In this document: positions 15,215 to 23,731 of the stretch, piece after piece
How the letters are laid out: every line of letters starts with the position of its first letter
Numbering within the stretch: position 1 is the stretch's first letter
DNA from: Syntrophobacteria bacterium
GTDB taxonomy: Bacteria > Desulfobacterota > DSWW01
NCBI GenBank assembly: GCA_030145435.1
Contig: JAQYVQ010000188.1
Coordinates: forward strand, 1 to 33,498
Reading direction: 5' to 3'
Length of the DNA stretch: 33,498 nucleotides
The notes under the pieces: generated by a model
Databases searched by the model: none
Told to the model about the DNA's origin: nothing
Seen by the model: only the letters and a program-made list of their open reading frames with translations
Program-made: the position numbers and the translations under genes

Positions 15215-15676
15215 CTAGAGATCCATGACCACACGGGCGACCCATCCCCTCTTGGTCCTCCGAATCTGAACGTCGTGGTAGGTCACGGCCTTGATTTCAC
15301 GCTGCCCTGCCATTCGGTTGTCCGTAAGCATCTCCCAGCCACCACGCACAACCACCCTGCAACCTCCCGCCCCCTCTTCGTCTCGCAGGACGGACAGTTC
15401 CTGAAGGTCGAGCCGCCTTCTTTCTACGGTCGCCCTGTAAAGGAGTTCCCCGAGAAGCTCTACGAGGGCCTCCTCCGGATCCTGTCCTTTGATTTCCAGT
15501 CTTTCCCCAGGGGCGGTAGCTCTACGACCCGACACGGCCGGCAGTCCCATGAGCAGGTAGAGCGACTCCACGGCGTTTCGGAAAAGCTCCTTCTCATCCT
15601 TCCCCTGTATCTCCACGCGCAGATCGGCGGTGTGGTCGAGTTCTCTGAAAGGCACCTTCCGGCTTGATTCCTTCAC
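15215..15676 (-). CDS. Archease (SHS2-fold cofactor of RNA ligase RtcB)
   Basis: The 153-residue protein carries the archease pattern. The N-terminal FRELDHTADLRVEIQGKDEKE contains the conserved DHTAD aspartate. FRNAVESLYLLMG, LVELLGELLY and the C-terminal IKAVTYHDVQIRR with GWVARVVMDL complete the fold. Archease promotes guanylylation and turnover of the RNA ligase RtcB. No rtcB is in this window. The start is uncertain: GTG at 15676 is used, while a TTG at 15700 that overlaps the acyP stop as TTGA would add eight residues. Genes on both sides are 13 to 20 bases away in the same orientation. Confidence 0.85.
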   Translation of the reverse strand: MKESSRKVPFRELDHTADLRVEIQGKDEKELFRNAVESLYLLMGLPAVSGRRATAPGERLEIKGQDPEEALVELLGELLYRATVERRRLDLQELSVLRDEEGAGGCRVVVRGGWEMLTDNRMAGQREIKAVTYHDVQIRRTKRGWVARVVMDL

Positions 15677-15696
15677 GGGGAAATCCGGCTTCCGTT

Positions 15697-15981
15697 TCAA
15701 TAGGTGATTTCGAAGGAAGGCAGTTTTTTCCCGTTCCCTGCTTCTTCGACCACCTCGACTTCCCGGACCCTCGCATGCGATGGGCCCTGTTGACACCAGG
15801 CCTCGAACGTCCCGACCCTGGCAGGATCCCCTTGGACCATCGCCTCGACGCGTCCGTCCGGCAGATTGCGAACCCACCCCCTCAGCCCCAGCCTGCGAGC
15901 TTCGTCTCGGGCGTAAACACGAAAACACACGCCCTGCACCCGGCCGGATATCAGCAGTCGAATCCGTCTCTCTTGCTTCAC
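15697..15981 (-). CDS. acyP: Acylphosphatase
   Basis: The 94-residue enzyme hydrolyses carboxyl-phosphate bonds. The signature SGRVQGVCFRVYARDEA contains the catalytic arginine in VCFR, and GWVRNLPDGRVEA holds the catalytic asparagine. Length is as expected for the family. It starts at GTG after a run of GGGGAGGGGAGAGGG. It is the first gene of the minus-strand unit reaching to the exported pcm gene, and its TGA overlaps a possible TTG start of archease. Confidence 0.92.
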   Translation of the reverse strand: MKQERRIRLLISGRVQGVCFRVYARDEARRLGLRGWVRNLPDGRVEAMVQGDPARVGTFEAWCQQGPSHARVREVEVVEEAGNGKKLPSFEITY

Positions 15982-16105
15982 ACCCTCTCCCCTCCCCTAC
16001 CTTCCAGCAGCCTTCCGTGCCCTCTGGAGTGATGATAGAAGTACCACAATTGCCTTGGTTTTACCAACGGTCGTGCAGGGTGGCCAGGGCATTTGCCCTC
16101 ATTCG

Positions 16106-16151
16106 CTCGTCCTCGAATTCGGGCACGGGCACGCGCACGGGCACGGGCACG
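16106..16151. repeat. CTCGTC/GGGCAC short-unit repeat, stand-alone copy
   Basis: CTCGTCCTCGAATTCGGGCA is followed by GGGCACG and GCGCAC units. The core CGTCCTCGAA...GGGCACGGG recurs at 5180-5198 and 6295-6319. It lies in the 328-base gap between the divergent acyP and LolA-like genes. The rest of the gap holds a weak promoter (16184) and a small TTGGTTTTACCAA palindrome near 16053. Confidence 0.8.
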
Positions 16152-16183
16152 AAAAGAGGCATCTCTCCGCGAAATGCAGCCCC

Positions 16184-16213
16184 TTGACACCCTTTGCGAT
16201 CATGGGTTATCTG
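16184..16213 (+). promoter_or_regulatory. Predicted promoter for the LolA-like gene
   Basis: TTGACA (16184-16189) is followed after 18 bases by TATCTG (16208-16213). The -35 is perfect and the -10 is weak. It would give a leader of about 90 bases. Confidence 0.4.
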
Positions 16214-16309
16214 ACACGAGGGAAACAGGGACAAACTCCGGGCCTTTCCACTCGGCTCCTGAGGGAGCGGCACGTATCGAATCGCTCCCACAACCGAAAG
16301 GGGTTCATC

Positions 16310-17107
16310 TTGAAAACGACTCGATTCGTTCTGATCGGAACACTGGCGGCCTGCGGCATCCTGCTTGCTATCCCTGCCTTTTCTGCGGGGCCCGAGTCGG
16401 AAACCCTGTCCGCGAAAGAAATCATTACAACGGCTCGCGACAAGCAGTTCCCAAAGAATTCGGTGAGTGATCTCACCATGGTCCTGATCAACAAGAGAGG
16501 AAACGAGCGGGTCCGCAAGCTGCAGACCAAGAGGAAGGATTACGGAGACGGAGAAGCAAAGAGCGTGGCCTACTTCCTTGCGCCTGCCGACGTGAAGGGG
16601 ACGGCCTTTCTGGTCTGGGAACACGCCGACAAAGCCAATGACGTCTTCATCTACCTGCCGGCCCTGAAAAAGATAAGAAGGATCGCGTCCGAACAGAAAC
16701 AACAGAGTTTCATGGGGAGCGACTTCTCTTATGCGGACATGGAAAGCGACGACGTGGACGATGCGGAGCATCGCATCCTTTCCGAAGAGGACCTGGATGG
16801 CCGTCCGTGTTGGGTGATCGAATCGATCCCCAAACCGGACAGTGATTCCGAATACGGCAAGCTGACTTCGTGGGTGGGCAAGGTGGAGTTCATTCCGTAC
16901 AAGGTGGCGTTCGACGACAAGAAGGGCAGACCTTACAAGATAATGAACGTCCTGCGCACAGGGCCCGTGGGCGAGGACATCCTGCCCCTCCATTTCTCGA
17001 TGGAAAACGTTCAGAAGAATCACAAGACAGAGCTCTCTCTCGAGAAGATCGAAATCGACCAGGAGATCTCGGACAAGGAATTCACCCACCGGGCGATTCA
17101 GCGCTAA
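16310..17107 (+). CDS. Exported outer-membrane lipoprotein-sorting (LolA-like) protein
   Basis: The 265-residue protein begins with a signal peptide (KTTRFVLIGTLAACGILLAIPAFSA, cleavage likely at FSA/G). The mature part has the LolA-like fold pattern of the group annotated as outer membrane lipoprotein-sorting proteins. These features are SDLTMVLINKRG, ERVRKLQTKRKDYGDGE, FLVWEHADKANDVFIYLPAL and the near-invariant SFMGSDFSYADME. In other genomes this group often sits by RND/MMPL exporters, but none is here. The start is TTG at 16310, supported by AAAGGGG 7 bases upstream and by the signal peptide beginning there. Repeat elements flank the gene on both sides. The cargo is unknown. Confidence 0.85.
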   Translation: MKTTRFVLIGTLAACGILLAIPAFSAGPESETLSAKEIITTARDKQFPKNSVSDLTMVLINKRGNERVRKLQTKRKDYGDGEAKSVAYFLAPADVKGTAFLVWEHADKANDVFIYLPALKKIRRIASEQKQQSFMGSDFSYADMESDDVDDAEHRILSEEDLDGRPCWVIESIPKPDSDSEYGKLTSWVGKVEFIPYKVAFDDKKGRPYKIMNVLRTGPVGEDILPLHFSMENVQKNHKTELSLEKIEIDQEISDKEFTHRAIQR

Positions 17108-17148
17108 GCGGCAGCCGACAAACGACCCTCCGGTGCTGTACCTTATGC

Positions 17149-17242
17149 TTGGCTGTTAGCTGTTAGCTCCCAACCCCTCCCCCAATCGAGACGCACCTAT
17201 AGAAGGGCGGGGTGGGCTAAAAGCTAAGAGCTAACAGCCCAA
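17149..17242. repeat. Palindromic heptad-repeat element, copy D
   Basis: The left arm (17149-17167) is TTGGCTGTTAGCTGTTAGC and the right arm (17216-17242) is the heptad inverted complement. Inner flanks are TCCCAACCCCTCCCCC and GGGCGGGGTGGG, which can themselves pair. It occupies the gap between the LolA-like gene and queE. Confidence 0.88.
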
Positions 17243-17288
17243 AGCCATATTCAGGCACAAACGCCACTTCTGGAACAGGGATAGAACC

Positions 17289-17930
17289 ATGGCCCTGGTC
17301 GTGAACGAAACTTTCTTCAGTATCCAGGGGGAATCCTCTTTCGCCGGATTGCCCTGCTTCTTCGTCCGGCTGACGGGGTGTAACCTTCGGTGCTCTTACT
17401 GTGACACCCGGTATGCCTATGAGGAAGGGAAGAGTATGTCGGTGGAGAATATCCTCTCGGCCATGCCTCCCGATTACACCGGGCTCGTGGAAGTGACCGG
17501 AGGCGAACCCCTCCTGCAGGATGAATGCCCCACACTCGTCGATCGGCTGGTACGGGAGGGCCATACCGTCCTGGTCGAAACCAACGGAAGCCTGGACATT
17601 CGATCCCTCCCCGAAGGGTCCGTTTGCATACTGGACATCAAGTGCCCGGACAGCGGGATGAGTGATCGAATGAACCTCGATAACCTTCGCCATCTCCGAT
17701 CCCGGGACGAAGTCAAGTTCGTGGTGCAGAGCCGTGCGGATTATCTCTGGGCAGGACATCTCCTGCGACAGAGCCCGCCACGTTCGCCCGAGAAGGTCCT
17801 TTTCAGCCCTGCCCACGGTACCTGCGAACCGAGGGAATTGGCCGAATGGCTCCTCGCCGACAGGCTCGAGGCCCGCATCCAACTCCCCCTGCACCGTCTC
17901 CTCTGGCCCGGCGTTGAGAGGGCAAAATAG
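17289..17930 (+). CDS. queE: 7-carboxy-7-deazaguanine synthase
   Basis: The 213-residue radical SAM enzyme makes 7-carboxy-7-deazaguanine for queuosine or related deazapurine pathways. The opening NETFFSIQGESSFAGLPC is typical of QueE. The [4Fe-4S] motif is C31-X3-C35-X2-C38 (CNLRCSYC). TGGEPLLQ is the SAM GGE motif and ETNGS follows. VEVTGGEP and the LDIKCPDSG segment match the short-form QueE. AGGGA lies 7 bases before the ATG. No queC, queD or queF is adjacent. Confidence 0.92.
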   Translation: MALVVNETFFSIQGESSFAGLPCFFVRLTGCNLRCSYCDTRYAYEEGKSMSVENILSAMPPDYTGLVEVTGGEPLLQDECPTLVDRLVREGHTVLVETNGSLDIRSLPEGSVCILDIKCPDSGMSDRMNLDNLRHLRSRDEVKFVVQSRADYLWAGHLLRQSPPRSPEKVLFSPAHGTCEPRELAEWLLADRLEARIQLPLHRLLWPGVERAK

Positions 17931-18162
17931 CCCATTTTTGCAGCGAATCTTCCCTGAATCTTCCCTCCCGACATATTCAACGAAATCATTAAGGTTCCCT
18001 CTCCTCTTTGCCGATACAATACGAAAAAGAGAGAAGGCCGAGCGGGGACCAGGGTGTTCCGCTCATCAGCTCCAACACGTCCGACAGGGTGTCTGAGTAG
18101 GGAATATGCCGAACCTCGCGCACAACCCGCAGGAAGGTCCCCTCGCCAAGAGGATTCCAAAC

Positions 18163-18546
18163 ATGGGCCTTCCCGAAAAGATGCGGTTGGCTCAAACAGG
18201 GGACAGGGAGGCCAGGTCGCTGCTCGCAAGGGAAAGGAATAAGCAGATCCTCTTTTGCATTCTGCAGAATCCACGGATTTCGGACCAGGAGATCCTGAAT
18301 TTTGCCAAGGAAAGAACCTTGCCGGAGGAGATATTGTCCCTTCTCAGCAAACGGAAGGACTGGATGAAGAGGTATCCGGTTCGGCTTGCTCTGGCGCAGA
18401 ACCCAAAAGTACCATTGGCCCTTTCACTGAGGCTGATTCGCAACTTCCGGGACTGCGACCTTCGGAAGCTTGCAAAGAGCAAGGATGTTTCTGTTCATGT
18501 GGCGTCTGGGGCGAGGAAGATCCTGATGGCCCGGGGGCTCTTGTAG
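18163..18546 (+). CDS. Conserved hypothetical with helical repeats, upstream of MglA-like GTPase
   Basis: I do not recognise a named family. The 127-residue protein is helical. Repeating motifs such as LCILQNPRISDQEILNFAK, RLALAQNPKVPLALSLRLI and LRKLAKSKDVSVHVASGARK look like degenerate HEAT-type leucine-rich repeats, with spacing of roughly 35 residues. This pattern of an N-P-[KR]-[IV]-P/S motif followed by LRKLAKS is familiar from Desulfobacterota and Myxococcota proteins. AGAGG lies 9 bases before the chosen ATG; an ATG 19 codons earlier is less well placed. It ends 34 bases before the MglA-like gene, so the two are likely co-transcribed. Confidence 0.7.
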   Translation: MGLPEKMRLAQTGDREARSLLARERNKQILFCILQNPRISDQEILNFAKERTLPEEILSLLSKRKDWMKRYPVRLALAQNPKVPLALSLRLIRNFRDCDLRKLAKSKDVSVHVASGARKILMARGLL

Positions 18547-18580
18547 CCGCAATGGCAACCCAGGAGGCAATGTACAAGCC

Positions 18581-19939
18581 ATGGCTCTATTGAATCACTC
18601 CAAAAAAGAATTGAGCGCAAAGATCGTCTACTACGGGCCCGGACTGTCCGGGAAAACCACGAACCTCGAGTGGATTCACCGGAAGCTGGCTCCCGACAAG
18701 CGGGGCAAGCTGATCTCCCTCGAGACCAAGACGGACCGTACGCTCTTCTTCGATTTTCTGCCCGTCCAGATCGGGGAAATATCCGGGTTTCGAACCCGCT
18801 TCAATGTCTACACCGTCCCCGGCCAGATCTTCTACAACGAAACACGAAGGATGGTACTGAAGGGTGTTGACGGAATCGTCTTCGTTGCGGACTCCCAGAA
18901 AGAGATGGCCAACGAAAACCTGGAAAACCTGAAGAACCTGGCCGAGAACCTTCGCTCCATCGGAAAGGAGCTCGCCAAGGTTCCCTTGGTGATTCAATTC
19001 AACAAGAGGGACCTGGCGAACATCCTGTCCGTGGAAGAGATGAATCGCCTCCTGAACGCACCCGGTCTCCCCTTCTTCGAGGCTGTCGCCGTCAAGGGAG
19101 AGGGTGTCCTCACAACCCTGACCCGGATCACGCGGGTCGTGGCGGATCACCTGCAACAGACCCTGTTCGCTTCCTCGGGAACCGGCGCTCCGGCCGGCCG
19201 GCCCGATCCCGTTCCACCTCCGGGGACCAGGAACGAGCCTCCTCGTGCGATTTTCGAATCAACAACTCGGCCCTCCGAGTCCGACACCCCTGCATTCCTG
19301 AGCAAGCAGCCTCAGACTGCACCGCCAAGCGGGATTCCGGAGCCTCATGTTTTTTCTCAAGATAAAGTTGTAACTCCCTCTTTTGGTGAATCTTTTGGAG
19401 GGGACAATACACCGAATACCCCCCGACCAAGCCTTGCTTCCGTCGGTTCTCCGGCTGCGCAGCCTCTCCCCTCAGACGACATCCCGAGTCTGGGAGACTT
19501 CGGTGAGCCTCCTCAAACCAAGCCGGATCTGGACACGATTCCAACCCTGGCTTCCCTTGAGACCACTCCAACCAGAGAGGTTGGCTCTCCAAAGGATACC
19601 GTAGTCCCCATGGACAGGGCAGCCCCCAGGGACAGGGTAATCCCCATGGAGAGGCCATCCGCCGCCGAAATGGCATCCGACCAACCAGCGCCTGCACCCG
19701 CGACCCCAGAGGCCCCCACGGGATCCTACTGGGTGGATCCTTCGATCGTGTCGGTCGCGGCCGAAAAGGTTTCCGCCCCCGAGTCTCAGCAAGGCGTAGC
19801 GCTCAGGTTTGGGGAGCCTGAAAGAGAGAGCGGAAATCAGGTGAGAATTCCCGTTGCTCTCCGGCTGGAAGCCACCAATGAGCTCATCTCTTTTCAGATG
19901 GTCATCCGGGTCGAGCAGGAACCAGGCGGATCCTCCTGA
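18581..19939 (+). CDS. MglA-like small GTPase with a long C-terminal tail
   Basis: Residues 1-195 form a small GTPase of the MglA type: P-loop GPGLSGKT (19-26), KTDRTLFFDF, switch II TVPGQIFYNETRR (78-90) and NKRD (141-144). MglA is a cytoplasmic polarity and motility switch in Myxococcus and relatives. Here about 255 residues follow. Residues 196-400 are Pro/Ser/Thr-rich and low complexity, with an imperfect duplicated VVPMDRA/VIPMERP segment. The last 50 residues (VALRFGEPERES to MVIRVEQEPG) look like a short folded beta domain. The ATG lies 13 bases after GGAGG, but the MALLNHSKKEL start matches other MglA proteins. No mglB gene is adjacent. Confidence 0.88.
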   Translation: MALLNHSKKELSAKIVYYGPGLSGKTTNLEWIHRKLAPDKRGKLISLETKTDRTLFFDFLPVQIGEISGFRTRFNVYTVPGQIFYNETRRMVLKGVDGIVFVADSQKEMANENLENLKNLAENLRSIGKELAKVPLVIQFNKRDLANILSVEEMNRLLNAPGLPFFEAVAVKGEGVLTTLTRITRVVADHLQQTLFASSGTGAPAGRPDPVPPPGTRNEPPRAIFESTTRPSESDTPAFLSKQPQTAPPSGIPEPHVFSQDKVVTPSFGESFGGDNTPNTPRPSLASVGSPAAQPLPSDDIPSLGDFGEPPQTKPDLDTIPTLASLETTPTREVGSPKDTVVPMDRAAPRDRVIPMERPSAAEMASDQPAPAPATPEAPTGSYWVDPSIVSVAAEKVSAPESQQGVALRFGEPERESGNQVRIPVALRLEATNELISFQMVIRVEQEPGGSS

Positions 19940-20146
19940 GACAAAAAGATTAGGGTTCGGGGATCAGGGGTCAGACCCACTCCCCCCCCCCCTTTTAACC
20001 GCGCACGGCACTGTACCCACTAACCACTTCCCACCATACAATCGACTGTTCCCTATTTTTTTCCCCAAGCAGCTGTCCCAATTATCCCTACGGAAGACCT
20101 CCTCAAAACGGAGCGGGAAGAGGGTGTCAGGAACCTTTTCTTCTCC

Positions 20147-20225
20147 TGGCCATTAGCGATTAGCTCCCCGCCCCCAACGGGATGCACACAAAATGGGGGT
20201 GGCGTGGGCTGATAGCTGATAGCCA
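20147..20225. repeat. Palindromic heptad-repeat element, copy E, with GGGCAC tail
   Basis: The short arms (20147-20164 and 20208-20225) carry the TTAGC heptads, TGGCCATTAGCGATTAGC against its inverted counterpart. The loop begins TCCCCGCCCCC. CGGGCACGGGCACGG follows at 20231-20245. It lies in the 331-base gap between the convergent MglA-like and CPBP genes. The remainder of that gap holds an 11-base C run near 19982 and no recognisable gene or terminator. Confidence 0.8.
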
Positions 20226-20271
20226 AAAGCCGGGCACGGGCACGGATGGCGGGAGGACATCTGGGAATAGC

Positions 20272-20925
20272 TCAATGCAGCAACAGTACGGTCGCATTGC
20301 AGAGCGCATGGAAGGCCGTCGATGCCGCGACACTCCCCGTGCGATCCCTTAACCACCCGAACAAGAGCCCGGGGAAGAAGGTGGCCAGGGCTTCCGGGCG
20401 CAGGGATATGATGTAGTGGCCCAGGGCGAACAGGAGGGCTGTATACAACCAGCCGAAGCCCACCTTCGCGTAGAGGAGGTTCACGGTCCGGGGAAAGGCC
20501 CGGTTGAGACGTGACTGCACGTACCCGCGATAGAACACCTCCTCAGGCAGGGCAACGCACAGCAGGTGATACAGCAGCAGTAACAGCCAATCCTGGGGGA
20601 AGTCGATCCGCACGGGCAGGTGGAACCACCACGACCGGTAGAACCAGTAAAGAAGGGCAAAGGCAGGAAGAAACAGGACGGAGAAGCCCAAAAACATGTT
20701 CAGGGAGAGGAAGAACCGCCGGAGCGTGATGCCCCATTCCTCCGGACTCGTTCGGGTCCGGAAAAGGAGGAACAGCGGTACATACAGGAAGAGTGCCGCC
20801 GCCCAGACAGGCAGGGTCTGAGAGATGAACGGGACCGACCGGAAAGAATAGAGAATCTTGCAGATCCCGATGACGACTCCGAAGACAAGGGTGACCTCGA
20901 GCAATACTTTCACGGAATCGCGCAA
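20272..20925 (-). CDS. CPBP family intramembrane metalloprotease
   Basis: The 217-residue protein has about six membrane segments and the CPBP/Abi motifs in order: PEEVFYRGY (Glu128, Glu129, Arg133), FALGHY (His170) and FHALCN (His206, Asn210). These residues form the metalloprotease site within the membrane, as in RCE1-type CAAX proteases. The start is uncertain. TTG at 20925 and GTG four codons later are both weak, and neither has a good ribosome binding site. It is 111 bases downstream of the FAD oxidoreductase stop, on the same strand. Substrate unknown. Confidence 0.85.
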   Translation of the reverse strand: MRDSVKVLLEVTLVFGVVIGICKILYSFRSVPFISQTLPVWAAALFLYVPLFLLFRTRTSPEEWGITLRRFFLSLNMFLGFSVLFLPAFALLYWFYRSWWFHLPVRIDFPQDWLLLLLYHLLCVALPEEVFYRGYVQSRLNRAFPRTVNLLYAKVGFGWLYTALLFALGHYIISLRPEALATFFPGLLFGWLRDRTGSVAASTAFHALCNATVLLLH

Positions 20926-20945
20926 TGAGAGTCTTTCATTTGAAC

Positions 20946-20965
20946 ATCCACGCCTTTACGTGGAT
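20946..20965. repeat. Small hairpin before the CPBP gene
   Basis: ATCCACG and CGTGGAT flank a 6-base loop. It lies about 20 bases upstream of the CPBP start. No T tract follows, so it may be an operator or a leader structure. Confidence 0.4.
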
Positions 20966-21036
20966 ATCGGAAGAAGGTCATATTGGCAGGCCGGAGGCGG
21001 GGACCGACCCCTGAACCCTTGCGGCGCAAAGCCGCA

Positions 21037-22335
21037 TTAGGCATCCCTCTCTGTTGTCATCCTCTCGTAGCACGCCAGCACGGATTCGTATTCCATTTCC
21101 ATTGTGGCACCCGGCGCACAGGTCGAATCGCCCACCAGAAAGAGGCCCTCCACGTTCGGGACACGGTAGCCCGGTCTGTCTTTCCTGGTTTGATCCGACT
21201 GAATGGCAATGCTGTCCAGCATTCGAACCACATGGGAGCGCTTCCATTCGACCGCCATTTCCGCCCGCGGAAGGGCCTTCCGAAGGTTTTCTTCGATCTT
21301 CTTCTCCAGGGCCCTCACCACCTCCGGTTGTCGCACTTCTTCAGGGGAGCAAGGGCAGACGAACGTGGCGAGTTGTTTCCCCGCGGGGGCATGGCGATGA
21401 CACAGGTTCGACAAGAAGGTGCCATAGCTGGGTGGGTCCATGAAGAACCAGAGGCCCTTCTTGTGGAAGATGCGGTTCTTCAGGGCAAGGTCGACGATCA
21501 GTGCGGCGGAGGGTACCGCCTTCTCGCAGAGATTGACGAATTCTTTCGTCGTAGCCCCCTCGGGCAGGAGACTGACCAATTGCTGACAGGGCGCAGCGCA
21601 GACCACATGTGAGGCCTCCAGCGTCTCCCCCCCCACCCTGACACCCGTCACCTTGCCTTCCTTGATCTCGATCCTCTCGACCCTTGTCCGCCATCGGATT
21701 TCCCCGTGGTTCTCGATCTCCCGCTCGAGCCCTTCCAGAATCGGGATCCACCCCTCTCGCGGGTAAGCCAGGTAAGAGCGCAACCGGAAGGCCTTCTGGA
21801 AGCACCGCAAGGTCTCCCCCGCGGATATCTTCTCTGGGGCGGTACAGTGGGTCGATTCATAGGCAAGGACCTTCAAGTACTTCTGCAGGCTCCCGCGTAT
21901 ATTGTTGCGGACGAACCACTCCTCCAGGCTTTCCTCCTCCATATCCTCCAGCGTCTCTCCTTTCAGGCTACGGAGAAGCCTCAGGGCGAAAACCCAATCC
22001 CATTTGGAGAAGAAGTCAGCCCGAAGAATCCCGGGCTTTCCGATCGTAATCCGACGGACCTTCTGATCCGTATCGAGAACCCAGGCCTGGTTCAAGGGGA
22101 CGAGGAGCGGTTTCAAGCCGAGCTGCTTGCATATTCTGTAGAAAGGGCCCTTTTCTCCATAGCGGACCCGCGGAATCCCCGGCAGCGAGAGAAAGCCGTC
22201 CCGTTCCCAGGGTGCGGCTCTTCCCCCGGCGACCCTCTTCCTTTCCAGCATGAGAACCTTCCATCCCGCCCGGGCCAGCATGGCACCGAGGGTCATTCCA
22301 GGAAGGGTAGCGCCCAAAAGGATACAGTCATACAT
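21037..22335 (-). CDS. FAD-dependent oxidoreductase, phytoene-desaturase/amine-oxidase type
   Basis: The 432-residue flavoprotein starts with a Rossmann segment, CILLGATLPGMTLGAMLARA, then VLMLERKRVAGGRAA for FAD ribose and pyrophosphate. The C-terminal GLFLVGDSTCAPGATMEME is the FAD-binding end typical of the phytoene-desaturase/protoporphyrinogen-oxidase superfamily. The glycine-rich motif is GATLPG where GxGxxG is usual, so one glycine is threonine. AGGGG lies about 9 bases before the ATG. It begins 13 bases after the homoserine dehydrogenase stop and is co-transcribed. No carotenoid or other partner gene is present, so the substrate is unknown. Confidence 0.82.
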   Translation of the reverse strand: MYDCILLGATLPGMTLGAMLARAGWKVLMLERKRVAGGRAAPWERDGFLSLPGIPRVRYGEKGPFYRICKQLGLKPLLVPLNQAWVLDTDQKVRRITIGKPGILRADFFSKWDWVFALRLLRSLKGETLEDMEEESLEEWFVRNNIRGSLQKYLKVLAYESTHCTAPEKISAGETLRCFQKAFRLRSYLAYPREGWIPILEGLEREIENHGEIRWRTRVERIEIKEGKVTGVRVGGETLEASHVVCAAPCQQLVSLLPEGATTKEFVNLCEKAVPSAALIVDLALKNRIFHKKGLWFFMDPPSYGTFLSNLCHRHAPAGKQLATFVCPCSPEEVRQPEVVRALEKKIEENLRKALPRAEMAVEWKRSHVVRMLDSIAIQSDQTRKDRPGYRVPNVEGLFLVGDSTCAPGATMEMEYESVLACYERMTTERDA

Positions 22336-22348
22336 CGGAAAAGACCCC

Positions 22349-23680
22349 TCAAGCGGGCTCGAGACCCGGAGGATCGAAAGAATCCTCTATGCGGATGAAC
22401 AGGCTCTTATCGAGCGCCACCTCCAATCGATCGATCACGTCCAGGGCATGCCGCACATCACGCTCTCTCGCCTCGTGGGTGAGCATGATGATGTGCACGG
22501 GGCCTGCTTGCTGTCGCCCCTTCTGGATGACCGAATCTATGGAGATCCCGTGATCCCCCAGGATTCCCGAGATCTTCGAGAGAACCCCCGGCCGATCAAC
22601 GACGGGAAAGCGCATGTAGTATTTCGTGACGAGCTCCTCCATCGGTCGCAACCGCGCATCCTGGGGGAACTGGCCATAGAAACCCAGGGCAGGAATGTCG
22701 TGGGGCATGCCCGGGCGCATGTTCCGTGCCAGCGAGACGAGGTCGCTCACCACGGCGCTCCCGGTGGGCATCATGCCTGCCCCCTTCCCGTAGAACATGA
22801 CCGGCCCCGTTCCTCGTCCGGTGGCGTAGACTGCGTTGAAGGCATGGCCTACCGAGGCGAGAAGGTGCGATTCCGGGATCATGGTGGGATGCACGCGTGC
22901 CTCGAGTTCGCCGTCCAGGATCTTCGAAAGGGCCAACAGCTTGATCCGGTACCCCAATTCCCTCGCATAACGTATGTCCATGCCCGTCACGCGCTGTATT
23001 CCCTCCGTGAAGATATCCTCCGGGTGCACACTAACCCCGCAGGCCAACCCGATCAGAATCGCCAATTTGTGGGCCGTATCCTGCCCCTCGATATCGAGAC
23101 TCGGATCCGCCTCAGCATATCCCTTTTCTTGCGCCTCCTTCAGGCACTCGGGAAACTCCCTTCCCTGTTCCGTCATCGTGGAGAGGATGTAGTTCGCGGT
23201 GCCATTGATAATTCCGGCGATCGACAGAATCCGATCGGCGGCCAAACCCTCCCGCAAGCTTCGAACGATCGGAATGCCGCCCGCCACAGCGGCCTCGAAC
23301 CCGATCTGCACTCCCTTCGCCTCTGCGGCCTGGAACAGCTCCGTCCCGTGGGAGGCCAGCAATGCCTTGTTGGCCGTGACCACGTGCTTCCCCGCTGCAA
23401 TCGCATCGAGCACAAAGGACTTGGCCGGCTCGATCCCGCCCATCAGTTCGATCAGGACCCGGATCTCCGGGTCTTCGAGGATGTCTTCCACGCGGGTCGA
23501 GGTCTGGACCTTCTCCAGGGAGACCCCCCGATCCCGCTCGAGATCAAGGTCGGCGATTCGTTTCAGCCTTATCTGCCTTCCCGACCTTCTCTCCAGCCAG
23601 GCGGCTTCCTCCAGGAGAATCTTGGCCACTCCCGTTCCCACCGTACCGAATCCGGCCAGTCCTACCTGCAGCGCTTCCAA
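22349..23680 (-). CDS. hom: Homoserine dehydrogenase with C-terminal ACT domain
   Basis: The 443-residue enzyme reduces aspartate semialdehyde to homoserine in threonine and methionine synthesis. The NAD(P)-binding GLAGFGTVGTGV is near the N-terminus. The catalytic region has ANKALLASHG, AAVAGGIPIV, GIINGTANYILSTM and EADPSLDIEGQDTAHKL. An ACT regulatory domain follows (about 350-420, FPVVDRPGVLSKISGILGDH), so feedback control is likely. The start is taken as TTG at 23680, where GGGAGGAGGGAGACC directly precedes. An in-frame GTG 10 codons earlier (23710) would overlap that ribosome site. It is 51 bases after alaC in the same unit. Confidence 0.93.
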   Translation of the reverse strand: MEALQVGLAGFGTVGTGVAKILLEEAAWLERRSGRQIRLKRIADLDLERDRGVSLEKVQTSTRVEDILEDPEIRVLIELMGGIEPAKSFVLDAIAAGKHVVTANKALLASHGTELFQAAEAKGVQIGFEAAVAGGIPIVRSLREGLAADRILSIAGIINGTANYILSTMTEQGREFPECLKEAQEKGYAEADPSLDIEGQDTAHKLAILIGLACGVSVHPEDIFTEGIQRVTGMDIRYARELGYRIKLLALSKILDGELEARVHPTMIPESHLLASVGHAFNAVYATGRGTGPVMFYGKGAGMMPTGSAVVSDLVSLARNMRPGMPHDIPALGFYGQFPQDARLRPMEELVTKYYMRFPVVDRPGVLSKISGILGDHGISIDSVIQKGRQQAGPVHIIMLTHEARERDVRHALDVIDRLEVALDKSLFIRIEDSFDPPGLEPA

Positions 23681-23731
23681 GGTCTCCCTCCTCCCAGTGG
23701 GGTGACTCACAAGTTCTGTCGCAGAGGTCTT

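Noticed and set aside
19940..20146. Terminator after the MglA-like gene
   Set aside because: The C run and nearby palindromic bits give no stable stem followed by a T tract.
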